From an uncultured Ruminiclostridium sp. (GTDB lineage Bacteria; Bacillota; Clostridia; Oscillospirales; Ruminococcaceae), in assembly GCA_910588335.1 (NCBI GenBank), contig CAJUQV010000018.1:3623-67622 (forward strand): a stretch of 64,000 nucleotides of DNA. The letters run 5' to 3'. The notes beneath the pieces are model-generated. The model was not told the DNA's origin, ran no database searches, and saw only the letters and a program-made list of their open reading frames with translations. The first letter of the stretch is position 1; each line of letters opens with the position of its first letter. The translations under genes and the position numbers were made by a program. Below, piece after piece: positions 34,857 to 43,282 of the stretch.

Positions 34857-35912
34857 CTATACTCCGTAATAAAAATCATCTCTGGGCTCCGCGCCTCCCA
34901 CCGACTGCGGATTTTGATCGTACAGCACCTTAAGATAGCCCGCCAGCGCGTTTTGCATTTCATCGGAGGTTACGCATACTATATTACATTCCGGAATAGC
35001 TTTTTCTGCCACAGAAGCCTTTATTATACCGTATTTTTCAACAAGAGCGGCTGCTTCGGAAACATTTGAATTAACATATTCCACGGAAGCGGCATAACGG
35101 GTCAGAAATTCGTTTACCACATCGGGATTTTTTTCTGAAAATTCTTTTCTGACCGCTACGACTCCGGTTATCATGGAGCTGCCGTCATCAAGCTTATCCC
35201 ACTCATCCGTAAGGTCAAGTACTACGTTTATACCCTCATTTTGAATCGTGGCACTGGTAACAAATGGCTGCGGCAGCATCGCAACACCGTTTTCATCAGC
35301 CAGCAGCGCCGCGAGACATTCCGCGTGTTCGCTTTTCCATTCTATATTAAGGTCTTTTTCGGGATCAATATCGTTTTGGGTTAATATATAATTCAGCGCA
35401 TACTCAGGGGTAGCGCCTTTACCGCTTGCATATATGGTTTTACCTTTTAAATCGGAAATTTCCTTTACAGAGTCACCGTTTTCGCAAATGTAAATTACCC
35501 CAAGTGTATTCACAGCCAATACCTGTACTTCCCCTTCGGTCTTATTGTATAATACCGAAGCGAGATTGGCGGGTACACAAAAAATATCGGTATTTCCCTT
35601 TATCACCATAGGAGAAACTTCATCAACGGCAGATACTATGTTAAATTCATATCCGTAGCTGCCGCTTTCATTGTCCGACATAAGCTTTGTCATTCCCATT
35701 GCGGTAGGGCCGCTTAAGGCGGTAATTCTTACTTTATCACTGTCCGTGATGTTTTCAGCGGAATTCTGTTGGGTATTTTCGGTAGAGGTATCCTCAGACT
35801 GACCGCTTGTAACGGTGTCCGAGACATTATCGGAGGTGCCGGTGCATCCGGCAAAAATTCCCGTACATAAAAGTATAGCCGTAAACTTTTTTATGGAATT
35901 TATTATTTTCAT
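34857..35912 (-). CDS. ABC transporter substrate-binding lipoprotein (NitT/TauT type)
   Basis: A lipoprotein signal (positive N-terminus, ILLCTGIFAGC with the lipid-accepting Cys at about residue 22) is followed by a serine/threonine-rich linker and a type II periplasmic-binding fold of about 290 residues. Family features are ITALSGPTAMGM, DLKGKTIYASGKGATPEYAL near 150, and LLADENGVAMLPQPFVTSA near 205. Related proteins carry sulfonates, nitrate, thiamine precursors and others, so the ligand is open. The gene starts 41 bases after the hemerythrin-like gene and probably shares its promoter at 36933. Confidence 0.92.
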   Translation of the reverse strand: MKIINSIKKFTAILLCTGIFAGCTGTSDNVSDTVTSGQSEDTSTENTQQNSAENITDSDKVRITALSGPTAMGMTKLMSDNESGSYGYEFNIVSAVDEVSPMVIKGNTDIFCVPANLASVLYNKTEGEVQVLAVNTLGVIYICENGDSVKEISDLKGKTIYASGKGATPEYALNYILTQNDIDPEKDLNIEWKSEHAECLAALLADENGVAMLPQPFVTSATIQNEGINVVLDLTDEWDKLDDGSSMITGVVAVRKEFSEKNPDVVNEFLTRYAASVEYVNSNVSEAAALVEKYGIIKASVAEKAIPECNIVCVTSDEMQNALAGYLKVLYDQNPQSVGGAEPRDDFYYGV

Positions 35913-35953
35913 TTTGTTAGCCCTTCCTTATTTTTTGATGTTTTCAAATTTTT

Positions 35954-36877
35954 TTAGTGTGTTAATTTTGTCTTTTTTATCTTTACGCTGAAAGCGATTC
36001 TACCATAAGGTGTATTCCAAAGCATACTAATATCCGGATGACTGGTTTTAAAATCAGTTTCAAATCTGCTTTTATCTACCGCACCATCACCGATAATCTT
36101 TACATTTCCTTTAACATATTCCTTTATAAAATTTTCCGAAAAACTTTTGGTCAGCTCACTTGTAATAGACAAAGCTATCTCGTCAAGTGTCCTGACTTCC
36201 TTTCCCATCAGTTTTCCGATAGTATGACACAAAAGATCCCGACTTATAACAGTAGCCGTACGATAAACCTTATTTTCTTCACCTTTGAAAATAGTATAGT
36301 AATAAAACGCCTGCCCTATATCGTACCCATCATAATTAAGATTTTCCGCTTCTATTTCCATCTGAAAAATTTTGTTCATAAACTCTTCCGCCTTAGCTTG
36401 CAGCAAAGCTATGGCGTTGGTATCCAGCTCTGCCGACCACTGACTTTTAACCTTGCCAACCATAGCCTGATCCTCAAGCATTACATGAGCCGTAAGCCAG
36501 CCGGCGCAAGCACCTGCGAAATGTTCTACAGATTCCTCGGAATAATCCGTTGCTTCCATTTGCTTTTCAAGAGAAGGAATGGTTATTTCCCTCATATTAT
36601 CGTGAATACGTTTATGGTTGGAATATCCGCCGTATCCGATCTTAAGCTGAAAAGCCTCTTCCTGAGCAAAATGCTCAATAGTATACTGCTTCAGATACTT
36701 TACCACCTCTATACAGGTTCTTTTGTTCTTTTCGTAATCGTTCAAAAAAAGATTTTTAAGTAGTCTGCGCACAATGGTAAACAAACGGATATGAGCGGAA
36801 TCAATCTCTTCCACACCCACGCAGTATTGATCCTTCCAAGCGAAAATTTCATCTACATTTTCCATTTTCTTATTCAT
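35954..36877 (-). CDS. Bacteriohemerythrin fused to a CheX-like domain
   Basis: Residues 10-140 are a hemerythrin four-helix bundle with all seven di-iron ligands in order: His29, His69, Glu73, His88, His92, His131, Asp136. The N-terminal WKDQYCVGVEEIDSAH is the family's opening. Such domains bind O2 or sense redox state. Residues 150-307 form a second domain with IGKLMGKE and LDEIALSITSELTKSFSENF, reminiscent of CheX/CheC-type phosphatase folds; this second call is tentative. There is no membrane span. It heads the transcript with the NitT/TauT-type transporter and has a near-perfect promoter. Confidence 0.85.
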   Translation of the reverse strand: MNKKMENVDEIFAWKDQYCVGVEEIDSAHIRLFTIVRRLLKNLFLNDYEKNKRTCIEVVKYLKQYTIEHFAQEEAFQLKIGYGGYSNHKRIHDNMREITIPSLEKQMEATDYSEESVEHFAGACAGWLTAHVMLEDQAMVGKVKSQWSAELDTNAIALLQAKAEEFMNKIFQMEIEAENLNYDGYDIGQAFYYYTIFKGEENKVYRTATVISRDLLCHTIGKLMGKEVRTLDEIALSITSELTKSFSENFIKEYVKGNVKIIGDGAVDKSRFETDFKTSHPDISMLWNTPYGRIAFSVKIKKTKLTH

Positions 36878-36932
36878 ATACGTTACCCCTTATCCTATAT
36901 TTTTGAGACAAAACAGTATTGCTGTCTTTACA

Positions 36933-36961
36933 ATTATATCACATTCCAACACAATAGTCAA
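36933..36961 (-). promoter_or_regulatory. Strong promoter of the hemerythrin-ABC transporter unit
   Basis: On the minus strand TTGACT (36956-36961), a 17-base spacer and TATAAT (36933-36938). Confidence 0.7.
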
Positions 36962-36993
36962 ATTTTTCCATGCAATTTTCACCAAATAACTCG

Positions 36994-37033
36994 GAAAAAT
37001 TACGGACTGCAACGCGTTTTTCGCTACAGTCCG
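36994..37033 (-). terminator. Terminator of the M23 peptidase gene
   Basis: Minus-strand stem GGACTGTAGCG/CGC..TGCAGTCC (37003-37033) followed by TAATTTTT at 36994-37001. It lies just after the M23 stop and before the hemerythrin promoter. Confidence 0.75.
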
Positions 37034-37043
37034 CAATATATAT

Positions 37044-38852
37044 TTATGCTAAATTTACAGGGGTACCGGGAGGGATATCCAGATAATCCTTTGGATTAAC
37101 ATATTTACCGTTTACCTCAATCGTAAAATGCACATGAGTGCCTGTTGATTTTCCCGTAGAACCCGCTCCGGCTATACATTCTCCCTGTGCAACCCTTTGA
37201 CCCGCTGAAACATACAGGGCAGAATTATGTGCATATGTGCTTGTAACTCCCAACTCCTCGTGATAAATCTCGACATAGTAACCAAGTCCCTGTGAATAAC
37301 CCGCATAAGTCACAACTCCTGCCGCTCCCACGTATACCGGCTGTCCGTAATAAAGACCCGCAATGTCTATGCCGTTGTGTCCGCTGTATCCTCCGTCCCA
37401 TTTTGACCATTGGCTTATATAACCGCCGTCTACCGGCCAAAGAAACTTGCCTTTTGCCGCCGTTCCGGATTTGAACGAGCCTTCCGGAGTCGGTTTTGAA
37501 CCTATTGCTATTATCTCGGTTACCGGAGCTACAAGCTGATTTATATTGGTTATGGTTCTGTGTATTTCAACTCCGTTAACATAGGAAATATCTGCGGTTA
37601 TCTCATTTACTCCGTATTGGCCGTCCTGAATCCTTCTTGAGGAACCCTCGAAAATATCGCTGTCCTGATAAGTATCGGTCATATAAGGAACGTTATCGAC
37701 CACATAAACCTCTGTTCTTGTAACGCTTACGGGTAAAAACGGAACCTCGTTGCCAATCTTTATAATATCTCCGCCGTACAAATCGGTTTCACCGAAGCCG
37801 GGATTCAAATATTCCAGTTGGGAGGAAGTAAGATTCACCTTATCGGCGATAAGCGAATGGTTGTCACCATCCTCTACCGTATAATAAGAAGCTTCTGTCT
37901 GAGTGCTTGTAAGCAGATCAATGAGCTGTTCCTCATCAATAATACTGTCCGAAAGATACAAGCCCGCCTCGTCATATCTTATATTATCCACAAAATCCAC
38001 CAAATCCGTGGAATATTCTTTACGGTAATCGGAGAGCAGTTTATCGAGAGTGTTCTTAACATTTGAAAAATCCATTAAAGCTCCGTAAAATACGTCGTTT
38101 ATAAAAAATCCGTAACCGTATTCAAGACTTACACCGGAATTCTGAAGCACCAGATCGGCTATCTGATATTTTGTAAGAGTCTCCGTATAACCTATTTGCT
38201 CCACCGAATAGGAAGGCAAAGCTTCAATTTCAAGATCGCTGCCCAAATAATTTACTCTGTCCTGAAGCACCTCTTTGGCATCAAGAAAAATTTGTTCGCT
38301 TTCTATATATCCCAGAAATTTTCCGTTCACATTCAGCTTTACGGCATAATTCAAGGAACTGGCGTATGTAATTACACTAAACAGAAAAAATACGCTGACC
38401 ACAGGTATCGCAAAGTTAAAAAGCATTACGGCAAGACCGCTTTTACCGAACAAAAGTCTGCCCGCGAATGAAAAAAAGCCCTTTGCTCCCAGTTTTCCGT
38501 CATTTTTTTCCTTTTCCTTCCGCAGCGCCTTTTTATTTCCTTCATAATACCTTATAAACGTATTGAGTGGGCGCAACAGAAACAGTCCGAGTTTTTTCAA
38601 CATTAAAAGCAAATAACGTCTGAATCTTCCCGTAGTGCGCCAGAGTAGTTTTGATATGCCTACCGATCCTTTTCCTATGTAAATAAAAAAACTGCAGAAA
38701 ATATTGAATATATACCAGCCGAAATAAGAAGTTATCGTATACAGCCAATTAAAAAGTCTTTTTAATTGTGCATTTTCGGCTTCTTCCTTTGTCTGAGTCA
38801 TATTATCAATGACAGAGCCGCCCGTATTTTCTTCTTTTTTCATTTTCATCAT
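37044..38852 (-). CDS. Membrane-anchored LysM-G5-M23 peptidoglycan endopeptidase
   Basis: About 602 residues. The N-terminal 125 residues are basic with a weak hydrophobic stretch. A strong membrane span follows near residues 150-175, putting the rest outside the cell. Then come a helical region, a LysM-like motif (YYTVEDGDNHSLIADKVN near 325), a G5 domain (about 390-465) and a C-terminal M23 zinc peptidase with HNGIDIAG and HVHFTIEV as metal and catalytic motifs. It should cut wall cross-links. I choose the ATG at 38852, with AAGGA nine bases ahead, over one 78 bases upstream that has none. The promoter is at 38902. Confidence 0.92.
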   Translation of the reverse strand: MMKMKKEENTGGSVIDNMTQTKEEAENAQLKRLFNWLYTITSYFGWYIFNIFCSFFIYIGKGSVGISKLLWRTTGRFRRYLLLMLKKLGLFLLRPLNTFIRYYEGNKKALRKEKEKNDGKLGAKGFFSFAGRLLFGKSGLAVMLFNFAIPVVSVFFLFSVITYASSLNYAVKLNVNGKFLGYIESEQIFLDAKEVLQDRVNYLGSDLEIEALPSYSVEQIGYTETLTKYQIADLVLQNSGVSLEYGYGFFINDVFYGALMDFSNVKNTLDKLLSDYRKEYSTDLVDFVDNIRYDEAGLYLSDSIIDEEQLIDLLTSTQTEASYYTVEDGDNHSLIADKVNLTSSQLEYLNPGFGETDLYGGDIIKIGNEVPFLPVSVTRTEVYVVDNVPYMTDTYQDSDIFEGSSRRIQDGQYGVNEITADISYVNGVEIHRTITNINQLVAPVTEIIAIGSKPTPEGSFKSGTAAKGKFLWPVDGGYISQWSKWDGGYSGHNGIDIAGLYYGQPVYVGAAGVVTYAGYSQGLGYYVEIYHEELGVTSTYAHNSALYVSAGQRVAQGECIAGAGSTGKSTGTHVHFTIEVNGKYVNPKDYLDIPPGTPVNLA

Positions 38853-38901
38853 CGCTTTAAATCCTTGATAAATATTACAAATTGGTAACAAAACCATACA
38901 T

Positions 38902-38930
38902 ATATTAACATATTTCTCTTTTTTTTTCAA
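38902..38930 (-). promoter_or_regulatory. Promoter of the M23 peptidase gene
   Basis: On the minus strand TTGAAA (38925-38930), a 17-base spacer and TAATAT (38902-38907). An open frame that begins at 38930 overlaps this promoter, which is further reason to reject that start. Confidence 0.55.
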
Positions 38931-39003
38931 GTGTTTGGATAAAATTAACAGAAAAAAATTTGCAAAACGTTAAAAAAATTACCCTTCTATCATTTACATA
39001 AAC

Positions 39004-39032
39004 TAAAAAAGTCCGGCGTAACCGGACTTTTT
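39004..39032 (-). terminator. Terminator of the ABC-F gene
   Basis: AAAAAAGTCCGG (39005-39016) pairs with CCGGACTTTTT (39022-39032). The run of six T on the minus strand makes it a good intrinsic terminator after the gene ending at 39072. Confidence 0.85.
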
Positions 39033-39071
39033 GTCATTTAGTGATTGTCTTTAAACAGTCATTTAAAAATT

Positions 39072-40685
39072 TTACAGCACAATTTTCCCCAGATTTTGAT
39101 CCTTTCGCCACTGAATAAATTCCTCATAGGTTCCCATACGGTCATAACAACCGCTGCCTGTAAGCTCAATTATCCTGTTGGCTACCGTCTGTACTATTTC
39201 ATGGTCGTGAGAGCAGAAAAGAACGTTGCCTTTAAATTCCGACAGACCGTTGTTGACAGCGGTAATGCTTTCAAGATCAAGATGGTTGGTAGGCTGATCC
39301 AACATAAGCACATTGGATTTAAACAGCATCATACGGCTAAACATACATCTCACCTTTTCGCCGCCGGAAAGAACGTTTACGGGCTTGAACACATCGTCGC
39401 CGCTGAACAGCATTCTGCCCAAAAAGCCACGCAAGTATGTCTCGGTGGTATCTTCGCTGTACTGCCTTATCCAATCCAAAATAGTTAGATCGCAGCCGCT
39501 GAAGAAATGATCAGAATCTACGGGAAAATAACTGAGCGAGGTAGTACTTCCCCATTTAAAAGATCCCTCGTCGGGTTCAAGCTCTCCGGCTAATATTTTA
39601 AACAAAACGGTAACGGACATTTCACTTTCGGCCAAAAAAGCCACCTTATCCGTTCTTCCCAAGGTAAAAGAAACATTGTCCAGCACCTTCACCCCGTCGA
39701 TAGTCTTTGAAATACCGTCGACCTGCAATACATCCTTACCTACCTCCCTATCTGGTTCAAAGCTTATAAAGGGATAACGGCGGCTGGAAGCGGGCATTTC
39801 TTCAACTGTCAGTTTATCTAGAAGCTTTCTTCTCGATGTAGCCTGCCTCGATTTTGATTTATTGGCGGAAAAGCGCTGAATAAAGCTTTGAAGTTCCTTT
39901 ATCTTCTCCTCTGTTTTCTTATTCTGCTGCTTTATCATCCTTTGTATTAGCTGACTCGACTCATACCAGAATTCGTAGTTGCCGACATACATTTTTATTT
40001 TGTTATAGTCTATGTCCACAATATGAGTACATACGTTATTCAAAAAATGGCGGTCATGTGATACGACTATAACCGTACCGAAATATTCCGCCAGAAAATC
40101 CTCAAGCCACGCGATAGCATCAATATCCAGATGGTTGGTAGGCTCGTCCATAAGAATTATATCGGGATTTCCGAAAAGACACTGAGCCAAAAGCACCTTT
40201 ACCTTGTCATTACCCGAAAGTCTGCTCATCTGTGAAAACAAAATGTCCTCGGAAAGCCCCAAGCCCTGAATAAGCTTTGAAGCGTCACTTTCCGCCTCCC
40301 AACCGTTAAGCTCGGCAAATTCACCCTCCAATAACGAAGCCCTCTCACCGTCCTCATCGGTAAAGTTATCCTTGGCATATAACGCGTCCTTTTCCTTCAT
40401 AATATCATAAAGCCGCTTATTACCCATAATAACGGTATCCTGGACGGTATATTCGTCAAAAGCGAAATGATCCTGCCGCAGTACCGACATACGCAGTTTT
40501 TTCGGAATGGCAACCTCGCCGGACGTAGGTTCAAGCTCTCCGTTAAGGATTTTTAAAAAAGTGGATTTACCCGCCCCGTTGGCGCCTATTACGCCATAAC
40601 AATTACCGGCGGTAAAAAGCAGATCAACATCTTTGAAAAGAGTGGCGCCGCCGAATTGCAGGCTTACATTGGAAACAGTTATCAT
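39072..40685 (-). CDS. ABC-F family ATPase (YbiT/YkpA type)
   Basis: Soluble tandem ABC ATPases of this class bind the ribosomal E site and rescue or regulate translation; some give antibiotic resistance. The 537-residue protein has two cassettes: Walker A GANGAGKSTFLKIL near residue 37 with signature LSGNDKVKVLL near 158, and a second set with LSGGEKVRCM near 438 and Walker B LMLDQPTNHLDLES. The first Walker B is DIILMDEPTNHLDI. The linker (about 240-300) is basic and helical. The opening VSLQFGGATLFKDVDLLF and LRQDHFAFDEYTVQDTVIMG match the YbiT branch, not the resistance types. It has a consensus promoter and a 175-base leader. Confidence 0.93.
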   Translation of the reverse strand: MITVSNVSLQFGGATLFKDVDLLFTAGNCYGVIGANGAGKSTFLKILNGELEPTSGEVAIPKKLRMSVLRQDHFAFDEYTVQDTVIMGNKRLYDIMKEKDALYAKDNFTDEDGERASLLEGEFAELNGWEAESDASKLIQGLGLSEDILFSQMSRLSGNDKVKVLLAQCLFGNPDIILMDEPTNHLDIDAIAWLEDFLAEYFGTVIVVSHDRHFLNNVCTHIVDIDYNKIKMYVGNYEFWYESSQLIQRMIKQQNKKTEEKIKELQSFIQRFSANKSKSRQATSRRKLLDKLTVEEMPASSRRYPFISFEPDREVGKDVLQVDGISKTIDGVKVLDNVSFTLGRTDKVAFLAESEMSVTVLFKILAGELEPDEGSFKWGSTTSLSYFPVDSDHFFSGCDLTILDWIRQYSEDTTETYLRGFLGRMLFSGDDVFKPVNVLSGGEKVRCMFSRMMLFKSNVLMLDQPTNHLDLESITAVNNGLSEFKGNVLFCSHDHEIVQTVANRIIELTGSGCYDRMGTYEEFIQWRKDQNLGKIVL

Positions 40686-40866
40686 TTTTTGTCCTTTCTT
40701 TTGTTTTTATTGCTTCGCCAACAAATCCCTGCCGCATAATGCGTAAACACTCATTTGCCGCAAGCATTATTGGCAAAGTTTTATTGGGAGAACAATATAT
40801 CTGTATTATGTTTTTTTCACCTATTTTTTTATATTCCGTAAAAAGGCATAAATTCTCATAATAGCA
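40686..40866 (-). promoter_or_regulatory. Structured leader of the ABC-F mRNA
   Basis: The leader offers two competing folds: TTTGCC/GGCAAA (forward 40754-40759 with 40772-40777), or ATAATGC/GCATTAT (forward 40736-40742 with 40764-40770). A 47-codon open frame (ATG at 40767, stop 40624-40626) overlaps these and the ABC-F start in another frame. This resembles attenuator layout, but no ribosome site precedes that ATG. Confidence 0.3.
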
Positions 40867-40895
40867 ATTATACAGTGTTGTTTCTTAAATGTCAA
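40867..40895 (-). promoter_or_regulatory. Perfect consensus promoter of the ABC-F gene
   Basis: On the minus strand TTGACA (40890-40895), a 17-base spacer and TATAAT (40867-40872). Confidence 0.8.
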
Positions 40896-40948
40896 CCGTT
40901 TTTAAATATTTTTTTCTCTCGGTTCATTTGGGGCGCAATAACGGAATA

Positions 40949-42154
40949 TTATTCTCCGCTTGCTTTAAAATTGTATATGGGCTTTATAATTTTTTCAATA
41001 TCCGCCGTGTCTGCAATATTATCAACGATATCGTCAATTTTCTTGTAAGCCATGGGACATTCGTCCAATGTACCCCTATTTACCGAAGAAGTGTATATAC
41101 CGCTCATCTGGTTTTTAAATTCGGAGACGGTAAAAGCTTCTTTAGCAGCTGATCTGCTCATAAGCCTTCCCGCGCCGTGAGGTGCCGAACGGTTCCAATC
41201 ATCGTTGCCTTTTCCGATACAAATCAAAGAGCCGTCTCTCATATTTATCGGAATAAGAAGCCTTTCACCTTTTTGAGCGGAAACGGCGCCTTTTCTCAAA
41301 ATCATTGAATCGGTGTCAATGTAGTTGTGTACGGTGGTAAAGCTTTCTTCCTCATGGAGCTTCATTCCTTTAAGGATTTCGTCCGTCATAGCTTGTCTGT
41401 TCAGTTCCGCATATTTTTGTACAATCTTCATATCGTGAATATAACAGTCAAATAAATTACCTGACACATAAGCCAGAGATTTTGGTATATTTGTTCTTTG
41501 TATGTTATTTAACTTTTTCAGTCTTTTTTGTATCTCTTTTTCCTTGCCTTGCGCTTTCAGATCGGATATCAGAGATTCAATCTCGCTTTTTGAAGCGCTG
41601 TTCAGCTCTTTGTACCCTTCCTCCTGATAAAAAGAGGCCACTTCAAGCCCCAAGTGGCGGCTTCCCGAATGTATCACCAGATAGATATTACCTTCATCGT
41701 CCCTATCCGCCTCTATAAAATGATTTCCTCCGCCCAGAGTTCCAAGGCTTTTTTCCGCTCTTAAAGGATTTATCCGCTTATAACAGCATAATTCCTTAAG
41801 ATCAATTTCACCGAAGTATCTATGAGTTTTTTCTCTAACGTCAAAACCGGATGGGATTTTTTCATAAATCAACTTATCCAATTTTTGCGGCTCAATATGC
41901 TCCTCTTTTACTTTAACCGTTTCCATTCCGCAGCCTATGTCTACGCCCACAAGATTTGGTACAATCTTATCGGATATGGTCATCGTTGTTCCTATTGTGC
42001 AGCCCGCTCCTGCGTGTATATCAGGCATCAATCTTATCCTGCTGCCCGCCGTAAATTCCTGATCAAGCAAAAGAAGCACCTGTGAAACAGATGCCTCGTC
42101 AACAATATCGGTAAAAATCTTAGCTTCGTTATATTTACCTTTAAGCTCTGTCAT
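40949..42154 (-). CDS. rtcB: RNA-splicing ligase RtcB-type
   Basis: RtcB joins RNA ends with 2',3'-cyclic phosphate (or 3'-phosphate) to 5'-OH using GTP and manganese, acting in RNA repair. The protein (about 401 residues) has MPDIHAGAGCTIGTT near residue 48, the metal cysteine in GVDIGCGMETVKV near 72, GTLGGGNHFIEAD near 137, IHSGSRHLG near 160, and the GMP-accepting histidine region in APHGAGRLMSR near 325. The start at 42154 has AGGAGG upstream. No archease or rtcA gene is adjacent. It is transcribed from its own consensus promoter, divergent from rlmA. Confidence 0.96.
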   Translation of the reverse strand: MTELKGKYNEAKIFTDIVDEASVSQVLLLLDQEFTAGSRIRLMPDIHAGAGCTIGTTMTISDKIVPNLVGVDIGCGMETVKVKEEHIEPQKLDKLIYEKIPSGFDVREKTHRYFGEIDLKELCCYKRINPLRAEKSLGTLGGGNHFIEADRDDEGNIYLVIHSGSRHLGLEVASFYQEEGYKELNSASKSEIESLISDLKAQGKEKEIQKRLKKLNNIQRTNIPKSLAYVSGNLFDCYIHDMKIVQKYAELNRQAMTDEILKGMKLHEEESFTTVHNYIDTDSMILRKGAVSAQKGERLLIPINMRDGSLICIGKGNDDWNRSAPHGAGRLMSRSAAKEAFTVSEFKNQMSGIYTSSVNRGTLDECPMAYKKIDDIVDNIADTADIEKIIKPIYNFKASGE

Positions 42155-42182
42155 AAAGCCTCCTGTTTTATTATTTAAAACA

Positions 42183-42211
42183 ATTATAACATTTTGGGTT
42201 AAAAGTGTCAA
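42183..42211 (-). promoter_or_regulatory. Perfect consensus promoter of rtcB
   Basis: On the minus strand TTGACA (42206-42211), a 17-base spacer ending TGT and TATAAT (42183-42188): full -35 and extended -10. Confidence 0.8.
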
Positions 42212-42249
42212 GGTGTAGAAAAAAGCATTTCAATAGAAGACGCATAAAT

Positions 42250-42278
42250 TTGACAAAAAAACAAAAAAAGAGTATAAT
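42250..42278 (+). promoter_or_regulatory. Perfect consensus promoter abutting the MITE remnant, upstream of rlmA
   Basis: TTGACA (42250-42255), a 17-base spacer and TATAAT (42273-42278). Transcription would start near 42285, inside the repeat element, so the rlmA leader carries most of its hairpin. Confidence 0.8.
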
Positions 42279-42279
42279 T

Positions 42280-42335
42280 TTAAGGTAACACCGCACGCAA
42301 AGCCGTAAGGCGGTCATTGCGCGGTATTGCCTTAA
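42280..42335. mobile_element. 56-bp deletion form of the TTAAGGCAA inverted-repeat element
   Basis: TTAAGGTAACACCGCACGCAA on the left and its imperfect complement GCGCGGTATTGCCTTAA on the right, around a CCGTAAGGCGG centre. It keeps the terminal repeats of the 181-bp element at 26491 and lacks its interior. Confidence 0.75.
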
Positions 42336-42364
42336 TTAGCATTATTTTTATAAGGAACAGAATT

Positions 42365-43180
42365 ATGACTGATAAATTCATTTGTCCGGTTTGCGGATAT
42401 ACTTTACTTAGAGAAAACAATTCTCTGAAATGCGGAAAAGGACACTGTTTTGACATATCTTCAAGCGGCTATGTAAATCTTCTTACAAAAGGCGGTAAAA
42501 AAGGACACGGCGATGATAAAAAAATGGTAAAGGCAAGGCGCGATTTTTTATCCAAAGGATATTACTGTCATTTAAAAGAAGCGCTTAAGAACACGGTTAA
42601 AGATACAATAAGCAAAAACTGTATCATATTGGATTCGGGCTGCGGCGAAGGGTATTATACAAGCGGATTTGAAACCGCGCTAAGAGAAACTCAGGATGGG
42701 GAAATCTGCGGAATAGATGTTTCCAAAGAAGCGCTGAAATTAGCAGCAAAACTTTGTCACAGCGTAAGCTTTGCTGTTGCCAGCGCATACTGCCTGCCGT
42801 TTGAAAATGAAAGCCTGGATATAATAATATCGGTTTTTGCACCAATGGCGATAACCGAATTTCATAGAACGCTTAAAACCGGCAGTTACTTTATTACCGC
42901 GATTCCGATGGAAAAACATCTTTTTGGCCTGAAAAAAGCTGTATATGAAAATCCTTACCTTAACAAAACGGAAAATACCGAGCTTAAAGGTTTTAAGCTT
43001 ATAAACAGCAACGAGGTAAAAAAAGAATTGTTCATCCAAAACGCGGATGATATTAAAAACCTTTTTTTAATGACCCCCTACTACTATAAAACATCCGCCG
43101 AGGATCAGAAAAAGTTAGAAAATTTAAATGAGCTTATAACCGAAACCGAATTTCTGATTTTGGTATATAAAAAAATATAA
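42365..43180 (+). CDS. rlmA: 23S rRNA (guanine-N1) methyltransferase, RlmA family
   Basis: The protein (271 residues) starts with the RlmA zinc finger (CPVCGY near residue 6 and CGKGHCFD near 22; four ligands) followed by SSSGYVNLL, a characteristic linker. The class I methyltransferase core has the SAM loop LDSGCGEGYYTSG near 88 and GIDVSKEALKLAAK near 116. Family members methylate G745 or G748 in helix 35 of 23S rRNA; the G748 type affects tylosin binding. Which base is modified here is not resolvable. The ATG at 42365 has AAGGA eight bases before it; an in-frame upstream ATG lies in the repeat element. Confidence 0.9.
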   Translation: MTDKFICPVCGYTLLRENNSLKCGKGHCFDISSSGYVNLLTKGGKKGHGDDKKMVKARRDFLSKGYYCHLKEALKNTVKDTISKNCIILDSGCGEGYYTSGFETALRETQDGEICGIDVSKEALKLAAKLCHSVSFAVASAYCLPFENESLDIIISVFAPMAITEFHRTLKTGSYFITAIPMEKHLFGLKKAVYENPYLNKTENTELKGFKLINSNEVKKELFIQNADDIKNLFLMTPYYYKTSAEDQKKLENLNELITETEFLILVYKKI

Positions 43181-43192
43181 AAAACTGTTCCT

Positions 43193-43233
43193 GCAAAAAG
43201 AAAAACCCGCGTGAAGCCTTTTGGCCACACGCG
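43193..43233 (-). terminator. Terminator between convergent rlmA and the binding-protein gene
   Basis: CCGCGTG (43206-43212) pairs with CACGCGG (43227-43233), with an inner GCC/GGC extension. On the minus strand it is followed by TTTTTCTTTTT, so it chiefly ends the gene at 43283. Confidence 0.85.
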
Positions 43234-43282
43234 GAAAATGAAATAAATAGATGAAGAAAAACAGTCATGTATATCGGTAAAA

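Noticed and set aside
36038..36763. 241-residue plus-strand frame
   Set aside because: Antisense to the hemerythrin-like gene, no ribosome site, no domain.
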